The notes: generated by a model not told the origin, from the letters alone. Positions 28,117 through 38,881 are shown, counted from the first letter of the stretch. The stretch: 64,000 nt of DNA from Cytophagaceae bacterium (GCA_947460975.1 CANHGO010000003.1:112517-176516); one strand, 5' to 3'. Numbers and translations are program-made.

Positions 28117-29955
28117 ATGTCAAAACAACCAAAAGATTTCGACTGGGATTTAGTTGAAGGTAAAGGATTCGGTGGCAGTTATGCGGCTGATGTTAAAGAA
28201 AAAATGGAGGCTGCTATTGAGGCAACCTTAAATTCGGTGACTGAGAAAGAGGTAGTGAAGGGGGTAGTAGTGAGCAAAACAGACCGTGAAGTAATCATCA
28301 ACATTGGATTTAAATCAGATGGATTAGTATCTGCTTCTGAATTCCGTGATATGCCAGATTTAAAGCCTGGTGATGAAGTAGAAGTATACATTGAAAACCA
28401 AGAAGATGCGAATGGCCAATTAACATTGTCTCGCAAATTGGCTAAGGTAATGAGTGCTTGGACGAACATTGAGAAAGCTTTGGAAGAAGATGTTATCATC
28501 AATGGTTTTGTTAAGCGTCGTACTAAAGGCGGTTTAATTGTTGATATTTTTGGAATTGAGGCGTTCTTGCCAGGTTCTCAAATTGACGTGAAGCCAATCC
28601 GTGATTTCGATATTTTTGTAGGTAAAAATATGGAGGTTAAGGTGGTTAAGATTAATCATACAAATGACAACGTAGTTGTTTCCCATAAAGTTTTAATTGA
28701 AAAGGATCTTGAGGCTCAACGTCAGACTATTTTGACGAATTTAGATAAGGGTCAAGTATTAGAAGGAGTGATTAAAAACATGACTAATTTCGGTGTGTTC
28801 ATCGATTTAGGTGGTGTTGACGGCTTACTTCACATTACTGATATTTCATGGGGCCGCATAAACCATCCACAAGAAGTGTTGAAATTGGATCAAAAAATCC
28901 AAGTGGTTGTGTTGGATTTCGATGAAAACAAAAAACGTATCTCTTTAGGTATGAAGCAATTACAAGCACACCCTTGGGAGGCTTTAGCTGCGGAAACTGA
29001 AGTTGGTTCGAAAGTAAAAGGTAAAATTGTTAATGTGGCCGATTACGGTGCATTTTTAGAAGTTCTTCCAGGCGTTGAAGGTTTAATCCACGTGTCTGAA
29101 ATGTCATGGTCTCAACATTTACGTAATCCACAGGATTTCTTGAAAGTAGGCGATGAGATGGAAGCTGTTGTGTTGACTTTAGATCGTGCTGAGCGCAAAA
29201 TGTCATTAGGCGTTAAGCAATTGACAGAAGATCCTTGGAACAAAACAGATTTACTTGCTAAATATGCGATTGGTACCAAACATAAAGGAACAGTTCGTAA
29301 CCTAACTAATTTTGGTTTATTCCTTGAGTTAGAAGAAGGTATCGACGGATTAGTTCACGTATCTGATTTATCTTGGACCAAGAAAATCAAGCATCCATCT
29401 GAATTTGTTAAAGTAGGTGATGCTTTAGATGTGGTTGTGATAGAATTAGACGCTGAAAATCGTCGTTTAGCTTTAGGACATAAGCAATTAGAAGAAAATC
29501 CTTGGGATACTTTTGAAAGCGTATTTACATTAGGATCCGTTCAAAAAGCAACCATCATTTCTAAGACAGATAAAATGGCTGTATTAGAATTGCCTTACGG
29601 GATAGAAGGTTTAGCTCCTTTGAAGCAATTAGTTAAGGCTGATGAGTCTGTGGCTGAAGTAGGTGAGGCATTGGATTTCGTAGTCATTGAATTCCAAAAA
29701 GAAGATCGTAAGATTATTCTTTCTCACACAAGAACGTTTACGGAAGCTACGGCTGAAGAAGTAGCAGCTGCTACGGCTAAGCCAGAGAAAAAGAAAACGA
29801 CTAAAGCGGCAGCTGACAAACCAGCAGCTTCTACAGCTGAGAAATCGACCATGGGTGATATCGGTGCTTTATCTGCTTTAAAAGAGCAAATGGAAGGCGC
29901 TGAAAGAGCTCAAGCGATTAAAAAATTAGAGAAAAAATCTAAGAAAGCTGAGTAA
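28117..29955 (+). CDS. rpsA: 30S ribosomal protein S1 (six S1-like repeats)
   Basis: Repeated S1 motifs such as GVIKNMTNFGVFIDLGGVDGLLHITDISW, GKIVNVADYGAFLEVLPGVEGLIHVSEMSW and GTVRNLTNFGLFLELEEGIDGLVHVSDLSW. Confidence 0.96.
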   Translation: MSKQPKDFDWDLVEGKGFGGSYAADVKEKMEAAIEATLNSVTEKEVVKGVVVSKTDREVIINIGFKSDGLVSASEFRDMPDLKPGDEVEVYIENQEDANGQLTLSRKLAKVMSAWTNIEKALEEDVIINGFVKRRTKGGLIVDIFGIEAFLPGSQIDVKPIRDFDIFVGKNMEVKVVKINHTNDNVVVSHKVLIEKDLEAQRQTILTNLDKGQVLEGVIKNMTNFGVFIDLGGVDGLLHITDISWGRINHPQEVLKLDQKIQVVVLDFDENKKRISLGMKQLQAHPWEALAAETEVGSKVKGKIVNVADYGAFLEVLPGVEGLIHVSEMSWSQHLRNPQDFLKVGDEMEAVVLTLDRAERKMSLGVKQLTEDPWNKTDLLAKYAIGTKHKGTVRNLTNFGLFLELEEGIDGLVHVSDLSWTKKIKHPSEFVKVGDALDVVVIELDAENRRLALGHKQLEENPWDTFESVFTLGSVQKATIISKTDKMAVLELPYGIEGLAPLKQLVKADESVAEVGEALDFVVIEFQKEDRKIILSHTRTFTEATAEEVAAATAKPEKKKTTKAAADKPAASTAEKSTMGDIGALSALKEQMEGAERAQAIKKLEKKSKKAE

Positions 29956-29975
29956 TCTTTTGAAATAAGTTTAGA

Positions 29976-30006
29976 AAAAAGGGGAGGCGAAAGCTTCCCC
30001 TTTTTC
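29976..30006 (+). terminator. Rho-independent terminator of rpsA
   Basis: GGGGAGGC-GAAA-GCTTCCCC with T tract (one G-U pair, GNRA tetraloop). Confidence 0.8.
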
Positions 30007-30163
30007 GTTTATTGTAGTTCTAGAAAAATAAAATATATCTCATTCGGTTTGCTTTTTGCCAATTTTTAATCAATTTTACTAAATCATGTGGTTTTAATTA
30101 TCTAGAGTATTTGGATTAATAAAATCATCTTATCCGATTTAACTAACCTAAATAACGATTATT

Positions 30164-31612
30164 ATGAGTAATGATTCAAGGCGAAACTTTATCAAAAATG
30201 CTTCAGTAGCCGCCGCAAGTTTTTACATTGTTCCTCGCCACGTGTTGGGCAAAGGTTTTACAGCTCCTTCCGATAAATTAAACATCATGGGAATTGGTGC
30301 CGGCGGTAAAGGGTATAGCGACATTATGAGTTCTTTTAATAAAGGAGCAGAAAACATCGTAGCCCTGGTGGATGTCGATGATCGCCAATCAGCAAAAGCC
30401 CGCAAGGAGCTTCCAAACGCTAAATATTACAAAGATTTCCGCAAAGCTTTAGAGGCAGAAGGAAATAATGTAGATGCCGTTATTGTATCTACTCCTGACC
30501 ATACGCATACGACTATAGCGATGGCGGCGATGAACCGTGGAAAGCACGTGTACGTTCAAAAGCCTTTGACGCACGATATTTTTGAGGCTAGAATGATGAC
30601 CGAAAAAGCACGTGAAATGAAGTTGGTGACCCAAATGGGAAATCAAGGCTCCTCAGGAGACGGTGTTCGTCAAATGATGGAGTGGTTTGACGCGGGGGTT
30701 ATTGGCAAAGTTCATACGGTACAAGTTTGGACAAACCGCCCAGTTTGGCCACAAGGAATTACCTACCCAGCTGCGGGATCACCTGCACCCCAAGAGTTAG
30801 ATTGGGACCTTTGGTTAGGACCTGCTAAATATAGAGAATACAATCCAGCCCTTTTGCCATTTAAGTGGAGAGGTTGGTGGGATTATGGTACCGGAGCCTT
30901 AGGAGATATGGGATGTCACTTATTAGATCCTCCATTTAAAGTGTTGGGAATTCGCGATGCCTTAACTGTGGAATGTTCAGTGGGATCCGTATTCTTACAA
31001 GATTGGGTTCCTGAGTGGATTCCAGAAGGATGTCCACCATCATCCATGACGACTTTACGCTATGCGCCATCAGCTAGAAATAAATCGGCTGTTACGTTGA
31101 CTTGGTACGACGGAGGACTTCGTGCCCCACATCCAGAAGGAATTCCGGCGAGTGAGGTGATTGGCGATCCAGATGGAACGAATGGCGTAATTTTAATTGG
31201 CACTAAAGGAATCATGACTTGCGGTACTTATGGAATGTATCCTAAGGTTTTCAAAAATGGAAAGCAAGTGCCAGAAGCGGAATTGCCAAGCAAAATTACG
31301 TATGCTCGTGTAGCTAATGGACCAGCAGGTCATCAGACTCAATGGGTTGAGGCTTGTAAAGCAGGATATGGTAAAATGGAAGTGAGCTCTGGGTTTGACT
31401 ATTCAGGACCATTTACAGAATCCGTTTTGATGGGAAATATTGCCATTCGTACTTATATGCTTCGTGAAGGAGAGGGTAGAACGGCTAAATATATTGGTCG
31501 TCAGCAGCTCGACTGGGATGCGGCCAATATGAGGATTACGAATTTTGAGGCCGCAAACCAATTTGTTAAGCGCGAATATCGTGCGGGTTGGAAGCTTGAC
31601 GAGAAGAAGTAA
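30164..31612 (+). CDS. Gfo/Idh/MocA-family oxidoreductase with Tat signal
   Basis: SRRNFIKNASVAAASFYIVP signal; LNIMGIGAGGKG; DAVIVSTPDHTHTTIAMAAMNRGKHVYVQKPLTHDIFEARMM. Confidence 0.92.
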   Translation: MSNDSRRNFIKNASVAAASFYIVPRHVLGKGFTAPSDKLNIMGIGAGGKGYSDIMSSFNKGAENIVALVDVDDRQSAKARKELPNAKYYKDFRKALEAEGNNVDAVIVSTPDHTHTTIAMAAMNRGKHVYVQKPLTHDIFEARMMTEKAREMKLVTQMGNQGSSGDGVRQMMEWFDAGVIGKVHTVQVWTNRPVWPQGITYPAAGSPAPQELDWDLWLGPAKYREYNPALLPFKWRGWWDYGTGALGDMGCHLLDPPFKVLGIRDALTVECSVGSVFLQDWVPEWIPEGCPPSSMTTLRYAPSARNKSAVTLTWYDGGLRAPHPEGIPASEVIGDPDGTNGVILIGTKGIMTCGTYGMYPKVFKNGKQVPEAELPSKITYARVANGPAGHQTQWVEACKAGYGKMEVSSGFDYSGPFTESVLMGNIAIRTYMLREGEGRTAKYIGRQQLDWDAANMRITNFEAANQFVKREYRAGWKLDEKK

Positions 31613-31637
31613 TCAATTATAACATTATATTTTATTC

Positions 31638-31667
31638 AAAAGACGGGAATCTTTTCCCGTCTTTTTA
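31638..31667 (+). terminator. Rho-independent terminator
   Basis: AAAGACGGGAA-TCTT-TTCCCGTCTTT then T-rich. Confidence 0.8.
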
Positions 31668-31689
31668 TTTTTGTAAAAATTTATAAAAC

Positions 31690-32205
31690 ATGCTGCCAAT
31701 ATTTGAAAGTAATTTGACTGCCCAAGAAGTTTTCGAAAAGGTAGAAACCTATATTGCTGAATTAGGATATCAAGTGATTTCCAAAGATTTTTCTAGACCC
31801 TGGGGAGGTTTTTTTGTTTTGGACGAATCACAGGCACCTAAGTTCGCGGCTCAATTTTTCCCTAACTTGAGCATGGATGCGATTCAAATCACCAATAAAT
31901 TAAGTCCCAAATTTTTGATTGTAGCCCCTGCAAAACGCCTTTCCTGGCAATACCATTTTAAAAGAGCGGAAATCTGGACCGTCATTTCTGGGCCTGTCGG
32001 CATCGCCATCTCAGATACAGACGAACAAAGCTCCGTGGGTTCTTATGATGCTGGGGATTTTATTAAACTCCAACAAGGAGAACGCCACCGATTAATCGGC
32101 TTAGATCGCTGGGGAGTAGTGGCGGAAATCTGGCAACATACCGATGAAAACCAACCTTCTGACGAATCAGATATCGTCCGCTTGCAAGATGATTTTGGCC
32201 GTTAG
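31690..32205 (+). CDS. Cupin-fold mannose-6-phosphate isomerase type II-like protein
   Basis: SRPWGGFFVLDES; LSWQYHFKRAEIWTVISGPVGI; LQQGERHRLIGLDRWGVVAEIWQ. Confidence 0.75.
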   Translation: MLPIFESNLTAQEVFEKVETYIAELGYQVISKDFSRPWGGFFVLDESQAPKFAAQFFPNLSMDAIQITNKLSPKFLIVAPAKRLSWQYHFKRAEIWTVISGPVGIAISDTDEQSSVGSYDAGDFIKLQQGERHRLIGLDRWGVVAEIWQHTDENQPSDESDIVRLQDDFGR

Positions 32206-32248
32206 TCAAAATTAATCTTTTATTAATCTAAAAATAATACAAGAAAAC

Positions 32249-32279
32249 TTTGTAGTCTCTAAAAGTTTCCGTAGTTTTG
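32249..32279 (+). promoter_or_regulatory. Bacteroidota-type promoter (-33 TTTG / -7 TAGTTTTG)
   Basis: TTTG at 32249-32252 and TAGTTTTG at 32272-32279 with 19-nt spacing, just upstream of the TetR/RND operon. Confidence 0.6.
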
Positions 32280-32307
32280 CAACTCAATTACCCTCAGAGT
32301 TTAGCAA

Positions 32308-32913
32308 ATGAAATCGCGTATTTTAATTAAAGGAACTGAATTATTCTTTCGTTACGGAGTAAAGACCGTCACGATGGATGCGATTGCGAATGAATTAGGG
32401 ATTTCGAAAAAAACGATATATCAACATTTTCCTGATAAGGATTCAATGGTATATGAAGTGGTTAAAATGTTCACTGAAGAGGATTTTGCCAAATGGAAAG
32501 AGCTGGATAGGCTCTATTCAAACGTGATCGAAAAGATGTTCAAGTCTTTCGAGATGACCAAGGATTTAATCACCCAAATGAATCCTCGTCTTTTATACGA
32601 GATTCAAAAGTATTTCCCAAATGCCTTTACCCTTTTCGTAGAGCACAGCGAAAAATGTATCAACGAAAATCTGATTGCAGACTTTAAAAAAGGCGCACAA
32701 TTTGGCTATTTCAGAAATGATATCGATTTCGAATTATTAGCGCGCTTGCGGATGGCCGAAGTTAATTTTGCCTTTAATCCTGATTTTTATCCAAATAACA
32801 AATTACCCTTGTACGAAACCCAACTGGTCATGTTGGATATTTTCATGCGCGGGATTTTAACCGAAAAAGGTTTAACACTATACACATCTTATAAAAACAA
32901 TTTACCCTTATGA
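32308..32913 (+). CDS. TetR/AcrR-family transcriptional regulator
   Basis: ILIKGTELFFRYGVKTVTMDAIANELGISKKTIYQHFPDKDSMV. Confidence 0.92.
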   Translation: MKSRILIKGTELFFRYGVKTVTMDAIANELGISKKTIYQHFPDKDSMVYEVVKMFTEEDFAKWKELDRLYSNVIEKMFKSFEMTKDLITQMNPRLLYEIQKYFPNAFTLFVEHSEKCINENLIADFKKGAQFGYFRNDIDFELLARLRMAEVNFAFNPDFYPNNKLPLYETQLVMLDIFMRGILTEKGLTLYTSYKNNLPL

Positions 32914-34250
32914 TCCGCCTAAGAAATATTTTTGTCGGCTTTTCCTTTTTAATTTCTTTTGGAAGCTTGGCGCAGTCTTTTAGCTTAAAAGAAGCGATTG
33001 ACTATGCCATCATTCATCATGTACAAGTGAAGAATAGCCAAATTGATTTGCAAAATGCAGGAGCCAAAATCAATGAGATTAAAGCAATAGGTCTCCCCCA
33101 AGTAAACGGTGGGGTTCAATTTGTGAATAACCTGATTTTGCAACGTGTATTTATTCCAGCAAGAATTTTTAATCCTGCAGCTCCTGAGAGCGAATTGATC
33201 GCTGCAAAATTTGGTGTGGAAAATTCTGGATTTGCTAATGTATCGATGAGCCAACTCGTTTTCGACGGAACGTATTTATTGGGCTTAAAAGCATCCCAAG
33301 TTTACAAAGATCTTTCTGTGAAGGGTGTGACTCAGTCTAAGCAGCAAGTGGCCGAAAATGTGACTAAAGCGTATTATGGTATTTTGGTGAATGACAAGCG
33401 CATGCAATTATTGCAGGTGAATGTTAGCCGACTGGATTCCCTATTGAAAGAAACAAAAGCCTTGAATGCTCAGGGATTTGTAGAGAAAATAGACGTACAG
33501 CGCTTAGATGTCCAAGCAAATAATTTAAAGACGGAGTTAGAGAATGTATACCGACTTCAAGAAATGTCCTATTCGCTGTTGAAATTCCAAATGGGATATC
33601 CCATGGAAGAGTCGATTCGCTTAAGTGTTAGCTTGGAGCAAATTGAACTACAAAACAATTTTAACGACTTGGCTGGACCTTTTAACTATGCCAATCGAAT
33701 TGAATATTCCATTTTGAAAACCCAAGAAAACCTAGCGGAATTGGATTTGAAAAGCATTAAGGCGGGCTATTTACCCCGATTATTATTGAATGCTAATTAT
33801 GGATATAATGCGGGTGCAAATGCTTTTGGTGATTTATTGTCAAAGCAATGGTTTGATAATGCAGCTATTTCAGTTTCTCTTCAAATCCCGATTTTTGACG
33901 GTAATTCCAAAAAGTACAAAGCGGTACAATCGGCCAATAATCTTCAAAAAGTTCGCCAAAGTTTTGATTTGTTGAAGTCTTCGATTGATTTCCAACGGTC
34001 TCAGTCAACGATAACCTTGAAAAATTCATTGGAATCGCTGAAGCAGCAAAAAGCAAATCTGATGTTGGCAAATGAAATTTCACGTGTGACGCGTGTGAAA
34101 TACCAACAAGGCGTCGGATCTAATCTTGAAGTTTTGAATGCAGAATCATCTATTAAGGAATCTCAAGCAAATTATTTTACTTCCTTATACAACGCCCTCA
34201 TCGCTAAAGTTGAGCTAGAAAAGGCAAATGGTACTTTATATATTGACTAA
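32910..34250 (+). CDS. TolC-family outer membrane efflux protein
   Basis: Signal peptide; SLKEAIDYAIIHHVQVKNSQIDLQNAGAKINEIKAIGLPQVNGGVQF; ATG overlaps the tetR stop (ATGA). Confidence 0.92.
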   Translation: MIRLRNIFVGFSFLISFGSLAQSFSLKEAIDYAIIHHVQVKNSQIDLQNAGAKINEIKAIGLPQVNGGVQFVNNLILQRVFIPARIFNPAAPESELIAAKFGVENSGFANVSMSQLVFDGTYLLGLKASQVYKDLSVKGVTQSKQQVAENVTKAYYGILVNDKRMQLLQVNVSRLDSLLKETKALNAQGFVEKIDVQRLDVQANNLKTELENVYRLQEMSYSLLKFQMGYPMEESIRLSVSLEQIELQNNFNDLAGPFNYANRIEYSILKTQENLAELDLKSIKAGYLPRLLLNANYGYNAGANAFGDLLSKQWFDNAAISVSLQIPIFDGNSKKYKAVQSANNLQKVRQSFDLLKSSIDFQRSQSTITLKNSLESLKQQKANLMLANEISRVTRVKYQQGVGSNLEVLNAESSIKESQANYFTSLYNALIAKVELEKANGTLYID

Positions 34251-34271
34251 TAAGAATTTTAACAAACACTC

Positions 34272-35381
34272 ATGAAAAATTTATTCATCCTCCTAAGTGG
34301 AATTTTAATGGTTGCCGCATGCAACAAATCCGTTGACAAAAAACAAGAATTAGCCGATTTAAAAAATCAAGCTAAAGAAATTAATGCAAAAATTATTGCC
34401 TTAGAAAGTGCCATGGGGAAAGTGGAAACAGGCGAAAATTCAAAAGTAATAGCTGTTTCTGTTAGCCCAGTAAGTCCTCAAACTTTTAAGCATTTTGTGG
34501 AAGCTCAAGGAAATGTAATCGCTGAAAATACGGTTTTAGTGAGCCCTCAAACGGGTGGAATGATTGTCTCTTTGCCAGTGGTGGTAGGTCAAAATGTTTC
34601 AAAAGGGCAGCTTATTGCCACCTTAGATAATAATATTTTGAAAGAGTCCATGGAAGAGGTGAAGCATCAGTTGGCCCTCGCAAAAACACTTTTCGACAAG
34701 CAAAAAACGCTTTGGGATCAGCAAATTGGAACAGAGGTACAATTTATTAGTGCCAAGTCAAACAAGGAATCTTTGGAAAAAAGATTGGTTACGTTGCAGG
34801 CCCAATTAGGCTTATCGAAGGTCGTTGCACCTATTTCAGGAACGATTGAATTAGTTAGGCAAAAAGCGGGTGAGATGGCAGCTCCAGGTTTGCCGATTGT
34901 CCAAATCGTTAATTTAGGCAATTTGAAAGTGATGGTTAAAATTGCGGATTCGTACGTGGGAACGGTTAAAACAGGTGATCCTATTGTCATTAAATTTCCA
35001 GACATTAATAAGGAGATTTCAGCTCGAATTTCATTAGTTTCTAAAATGGTTAATCCATTAACAAGAACTTTTGATGTAGAGGCTAAAATTCCAAATGGAA
35101 GTGACGTGAAACCAAACCAGTTGGCCGTCATTAACATCAACGACTCATCCAAATCAAATGCTTTAGTGGTCAGTGAGAACATTATTCAAAAGACCGAGAA
35201 AGGTAATTTGGTTTATGTGGCTGTCGAGGAAAATGGAAAAAAAATTGCGAAGGCTCGCCCAGTTACGATAGGACTTACTTTCAATGGACAAGCTGAAATC
35301 CTTACGGGGCTTCAAGCAGGCGATTTAGTCATTACGCAAGGATTCCAAGAATTAGTGGATGGCCAATCAATTTCATTTTAA
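34272..35381 (+). CDS. RND efflux periplasmic adaptor subunit (lipoprotein)
   Basis: LMVAACNKS lipobox; VLVSPQTGGMIVSLPVVVGQNVSKGQLIATLDNNILKESMEEVK; LSKVVAPISGTIELVRQKAGEMAAPGLPIVQIVNL. Confidence 0.93.
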   Translation: MKNLFILLSGILMVAACNKSVDKKQELADLKNQAKEINAKIIALESAMGKVETGENSKVIAVSVSPVSPQTFKHFVEAQGNVIAENTVLVSPQTGGMIVSLPVVVGQNVSKGQLIATLDNNILKESMEEVKHQLALAKTLFDKQKTLWDQQIGTEVQFISAKSNKESLEKRLVTLQAQLGLSKVVAPISGTIELVRQKAGEMAAPGLPIVQIVNLGNLKVMVKIADSYVGTVKTGDPIVIKFPDINKEISARISLVSKMVNPLTRTFDVEAKIPNGSDVKPNQLAVININDSSKSNALVVSENIIQKTEKGNLVYVAVEENGKKIAKARPVTIGLTFNGQAEILTGLQAGDLVITQGFQELVDGQSISF

Positions 35382-35399
35382 TTCCAAATAATTCTTAGC

Positions 35400-38300
35400 A
35401 TGGAAAAAAATTCAAAAAATGAGCAATTGCCCGAAGGCAAAGGCTTTATATATAACATGGTGGGTTGGTTGGCTCAAAATCGCACCACTGTTTACATTTT
35501 TACATTCATCATTTTTGTGGCGGGTTTTGGGATTTATTCCAGCCTTCCCAAAGAGCAATTCCCTGATATCGTTGTACCTCAAATGGTTATACAGACCGTA
35601 TATGCAGGAACTACGCCCTCGGATATTGAAAATGTAATTAATAAGCCGATTGAAAAACAAATCAAGTCAATTACGGGAGTTAAGCGTGTAAAATCGAATG
35701 CGCTCCAAGATATTTCGGTGATTATTGTCGAGTTTAATACGGATGTCTCCGTCCCCATTGCGAAGCAGAGGACGCAGGATGCGGTGGACAAAGCCATCAG
35801 CGATCTACCCAAAGATTTAACTCGGGAGCCTTCAGTCGCGGAAATTAATTTTTCCGAGTTCCCTATTATGAACGTCAATATCGCGGGGGATTACCCGTTG
35901 GACAAGTTGAAGAAGTATGCGGAAGATTTACAGGATGAGATTGAGGGGATGCCTGAAATTAACCGAGTGGATATTTTGGGAGCTTTGAAGAGGGAGATTC
36001 AGGTCAATTTGGACCTGTATAAAATGCAGAGTTATGGCTTGACATTTTATGATATTCAAAGCGCGGTTCAAGGAGAAAATGTTAATATTTCAGGAGGAGA
36101 TTTAGCGGTCAATGGTGTTCGTCGTTCCCTTCGGGTTACCGGGGAATTAAAGTCGGTGGACCAATTAGCCAATTTGATGGTAGGGTCATCTACGGGTGCC
36201 CGAGTTAGACTAAAGGATGTAGCTGAGGTGGTCGACAGTTATGAAGAAAAGCAGGATTTTGCTCGATTGAACAACAAATCAGTAATTACGCTGAACGTCA
36301 TTAAAAGAGGTGGAGCTAATTTAATTGAAGCTGCGGATCGCATCGAAAAGACGATTGAAGAATTTAAGAAGACAAGATTTCCGAGTGGTTTAGTCGTGAC
36401 GGTTACGGCGGATTCTTCTGAAAGAACACGTGGCGACTTAGCGGATTTGATCAACACAGTAATCCTCGGATTCTTGTTTGTGGTGATTGTATTGATGTTC
36501 TTTATGGGTGTTCGTGATGCGGTGTTTGTTGGACTTTCTGTTCCTCTTTCCGCTTTATTGGCCTTCCTCTTTATGCCAAGTTTGGATTTCACCTTAAATA
36601 CCATTGTTCTTTTTGGGTTTTTATTGGGCTTAGGAATTGTGGTGGATGATGCCATTGTGGTCATTGAAAATGCACATAGGCTGTTTAATAATTTCAAAAA
36701 ACTGACGATTGTCGAGGCCGTTAAATTAGCCGCTTCGGAAGTTTTTGTTCCAGTTTTGACAGGTACATTAACCACGATTTCTCCATTTTTGCCTTTGCTT
36801 TTCTGGCCTGGTATCGTGGGTGAATTCATGAAATACCTACCTATCACGTTAATTATCACCTTATTTGCTTCGCTATTTGTGGCCTATGTGATGAATCCTG
36901 TTTTTGCCGTATCCTTTATGAAACGACATGATGAGGAGGCGAATGATGTGAAAGCACCCAAATTTGCTGACATCCGAAGGACTGTATTTATCCTGTTAAG
37001 CTTAGCTATTTTTGGATATGTGATTGGGTTTGGACTAGGCCATTTTGGCTTTGGTAATTTCTTTGTTTTCGCACTTTTGTTGTATGTGTTTAATCATTTT
37101 GTGATTACACCTAAGTGGGTGGTACCGTTCCAAGAAAGGGTTTTGCCTAATTTTAAAAATAATTATCGCCGGTTGATTTCATGGGTATTGACTGGTAAAA
37201 GATCTATTTTTGTCACTCTGGCAGCGTTTTTATTATTGGTATTTACCTTCGTCTTAATGGGCATTGTGAAACCAAAAGTAGTCTTTTTCCCTTCAGGCGA
37301 TCCAGATTATATTTATATCTACTCGAAGAATCCAATCGGTACAGATGCGGTAGTCACGGACTCGATCACAAAAGTGATTGAAAACCGCGTATTTACATTC
37401 ATCAAAAAAGAGGGATACGCAAAAATTGTTAACTCTGTGATTTCCAACGTGGGTAAAAATGCGGGAGATCCGATGAACCCTGACCGTGGCGCTACTCCTC
37501 ACAAGAGCAAAGTCACAATCGCCTTTGAGAAATTGCAATTGCGCGATGGAATCAAAACGGGTGAAGTATTAAATAAAATTCAAAAGGAATTTTTTAACAA
37601 TCCGATCCCGGGAGTTGAAATGGCTATCGAACGCGAAAGCAATGGCCCGCCTACAGGGAAACCCATTTCGATCGAAATTGCCGGAGATGATTTTGCGATT
37701 CTTCAAGATTTAGAAAAGAAAGTTCGTCAAACAATCATTAAATCCGGTGTTCAAGGAATTCAGGAATTGAAGTCTGACTTGGTGACCAATAAACCAGAAA
37801 TTATCATTGACGTAAATCGTGAAAAAGCGTCTCGAGAAGGAATATCTTCCGCTCAGGTGGCTATGGCGATTAGAACTGGATTGTTTGGAACAGAGATTTC
37901 TAAATTCCGCGACTTGAAGGATGAATATCCAATTCAATTGAGATTAAAAGGGGATTCGAGAAATCAAATTGAGAAATTACTTTCGATGAATATTACCTAC
38001 CGCGATATGAATATGGGTGGTGCTTTACGCCAAGTTCCTTTGAATTCTATTGCCGACATTCACTATGCGACCTCGTTTAGTCAGATCAACAGGAAAAACC
38101 AAGAGCGTGTGATTACCCTAGGCTCTGATGTAGTACAAGGATATAATGCCAATGAAATCGTAGGGGAGTTGACTACTCTATTTGAAAGTATAGATGTTCC
38201 TCAAGGATACAAAATTCGAATGGGCGGTGAGCAAGAAGATCAAAAGGAAGCAGGGTCATTCTTGGGCATAGCATTCCTTGCCGCATTGATTTTGATTTAT

Positions 38301-38819
38301 TTAATTCTGGCCACCCAATTTAATTCTGCCGTTAAACCGCTCATTATTTTCGCCACGATTTTGTTGTCTTTAATTGGCGTGCTTTTAGGTTTTATGGCTT
38401 TTGGGATGACCTTTTCGATCATCATGTCTGGGGTAGGGGTCATCGCCTTAGCAGGTATCGTAGTTAAAAATGGAATTTTACTAATCGAATTTATCGAAGA
38501 ACTTAGGTTGAAACGTGGCTATGACTTGAAGGAAGCCATTATCGAAGGTGGTGGTATCCGTTTAACGCCCGTTTTATTAACTGCATCTGCGGCTGTTTTG
38601 GGACTTATTCCATTGGCATTAGGCCTGAGCATTAATTTTACCACCTTGTTTACCGAGCTAGATCCACACATTTTTATAGGTTCTGACTCCGCCGTATTTT
38701 GGGGGATTCTTGCTTGGACCATCATTTTTGGATTAACTTTTTCTACCATTTTGACGTTGATTATCGTTCCTTGTATGTATTACATTTCAGAACGGATTAA
38801 ACAAAAATGGAGTAATTAA
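35400..38819 (+). CDS. RND efflux permease (AcrB-like)
   Basis: 1139 aa; PKEQFPDIVVPQMVIQTVYAGTTPSDIENVINKPIEKQIKSITGVK; VVDDAIVVIENAHRLF; GVIALAGIVVKNGILLIEFI. Confidence 0.95.
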   Translation: MEKNSKNEQLPEGKGFIYNMVGWLAQNRTTVYIFTFIIFVAGFGIYSSLPKEQFPDIVVPQMVIQTVYAGTTPSDIENVINKPIEKQIKSITGVKRVKSNALQDISVIIVEFNTDVSVPIAKQRTQDAVDKAISDLPKDLTREPSVAEINFSEFPIMNVNIAGDYPLDKLKKYAEDLQDEIEGMPEINRVDILGALKREIQVNLDLYKMQSYGLTFYDIQSAVQGENVNISGGDLAVNGVRRSLRVTGELKSVDQLANLMVGSSTGARVRLKDVAEVVDSYEEKQDFARLNNKSVITLNVIKRGGANLIEAADRIEKTIEEFKKTRFPSGLVVTVTADSSERTRGDLADLINTVILGFLFVVIVLMFFMGVRDAVFVGLSVPLSALLAFLFMPSLDFTLNTIVLFGFLLGLGIVVDDAIVVIENAHRLFNNFKKLTIVEAVKLAASEVFVPVLTGTLTTISPFLPLLFWPGIVGEFMKYLPITLIITLFASLFVAYVMNPVFAVSFMKRHDEEANDVKAPKFADIRRTVFILLSLAIFGYVIGFGLGHFGFGNFFVFALLLYVFNHFVITPKWVVPFQERVLPNFKNNYRRLISWVLTGKRSIFVTLAAFLLLVFTFVLMGIVKPKVVFFPSGDPDYIYIYSKNPIGTDAVVTDSITKVIENRVFTFIKKEGYAKIVNSVISNVGKNAGDPMNPDRGATPHKSKVTIAFEKLQLRDGIKTGEVLNKIQKEFFNNPIPGVEMAIERESNGPPTGKPISIEIAGDDFAILQDLEKKVRQTIIKSGVQGIQELKSDLVTNKPEIIIDVNREKASREGISSAQVAMAIRTGLFGTEISKFRDLKDEYPIQLRLKGDSRNQIEKLLSMNITYRDMNMGGALRQVPLNSIADIHYATSFSQINRKNQERVITLGSDVVQGYNANEIVGELTTLFESIDVPQGYKIRMGGEQEDQKEAGSFLGIAFLAALILIYLILATQFNSAVKPLIIFATILLSLIGVLLGFMAFGMTFSIIMSGVGVIALAGIVVKNGILLIEFIEELRLKRGYDLKEAIIEGGGIRLTPVLLTASAAVLGLIPLALGLSINFTTLFTELDPHIFIGSDSAVFWGILAWTIIFGLTFSTILTLIIVPCMYYISERIKQKWSN

Positions 38820-38843
38820 ATTGGTTATTTGGGTTGAAATTCA

Positions 38844-38876
38844 AAATCCTGCACAAACATTTGTGCGGGATTTTTG
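38844..38876 (+). terminator. Terminator of the RND operon
   Basis: AAATCCTGCACAAA-CA-TTTGTGCGGGATTT then T-rich. Confidence 0.8.
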
Positions 38877-38881
38877 TTTAA

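Noticed and set aside
34718-35182. 154-aa antisense ORF inside the RND adaptor gene
   Set aside because: No recognisable motifs; shadow ORF of a well-supported gene.
36239-36859. 206-aa antisense ORF inside the RND permease
   Set aside because: S/T/N/K-rich, low-complexity product typical of the antisense of transmembrane codons; the sense gene is unambiguous.
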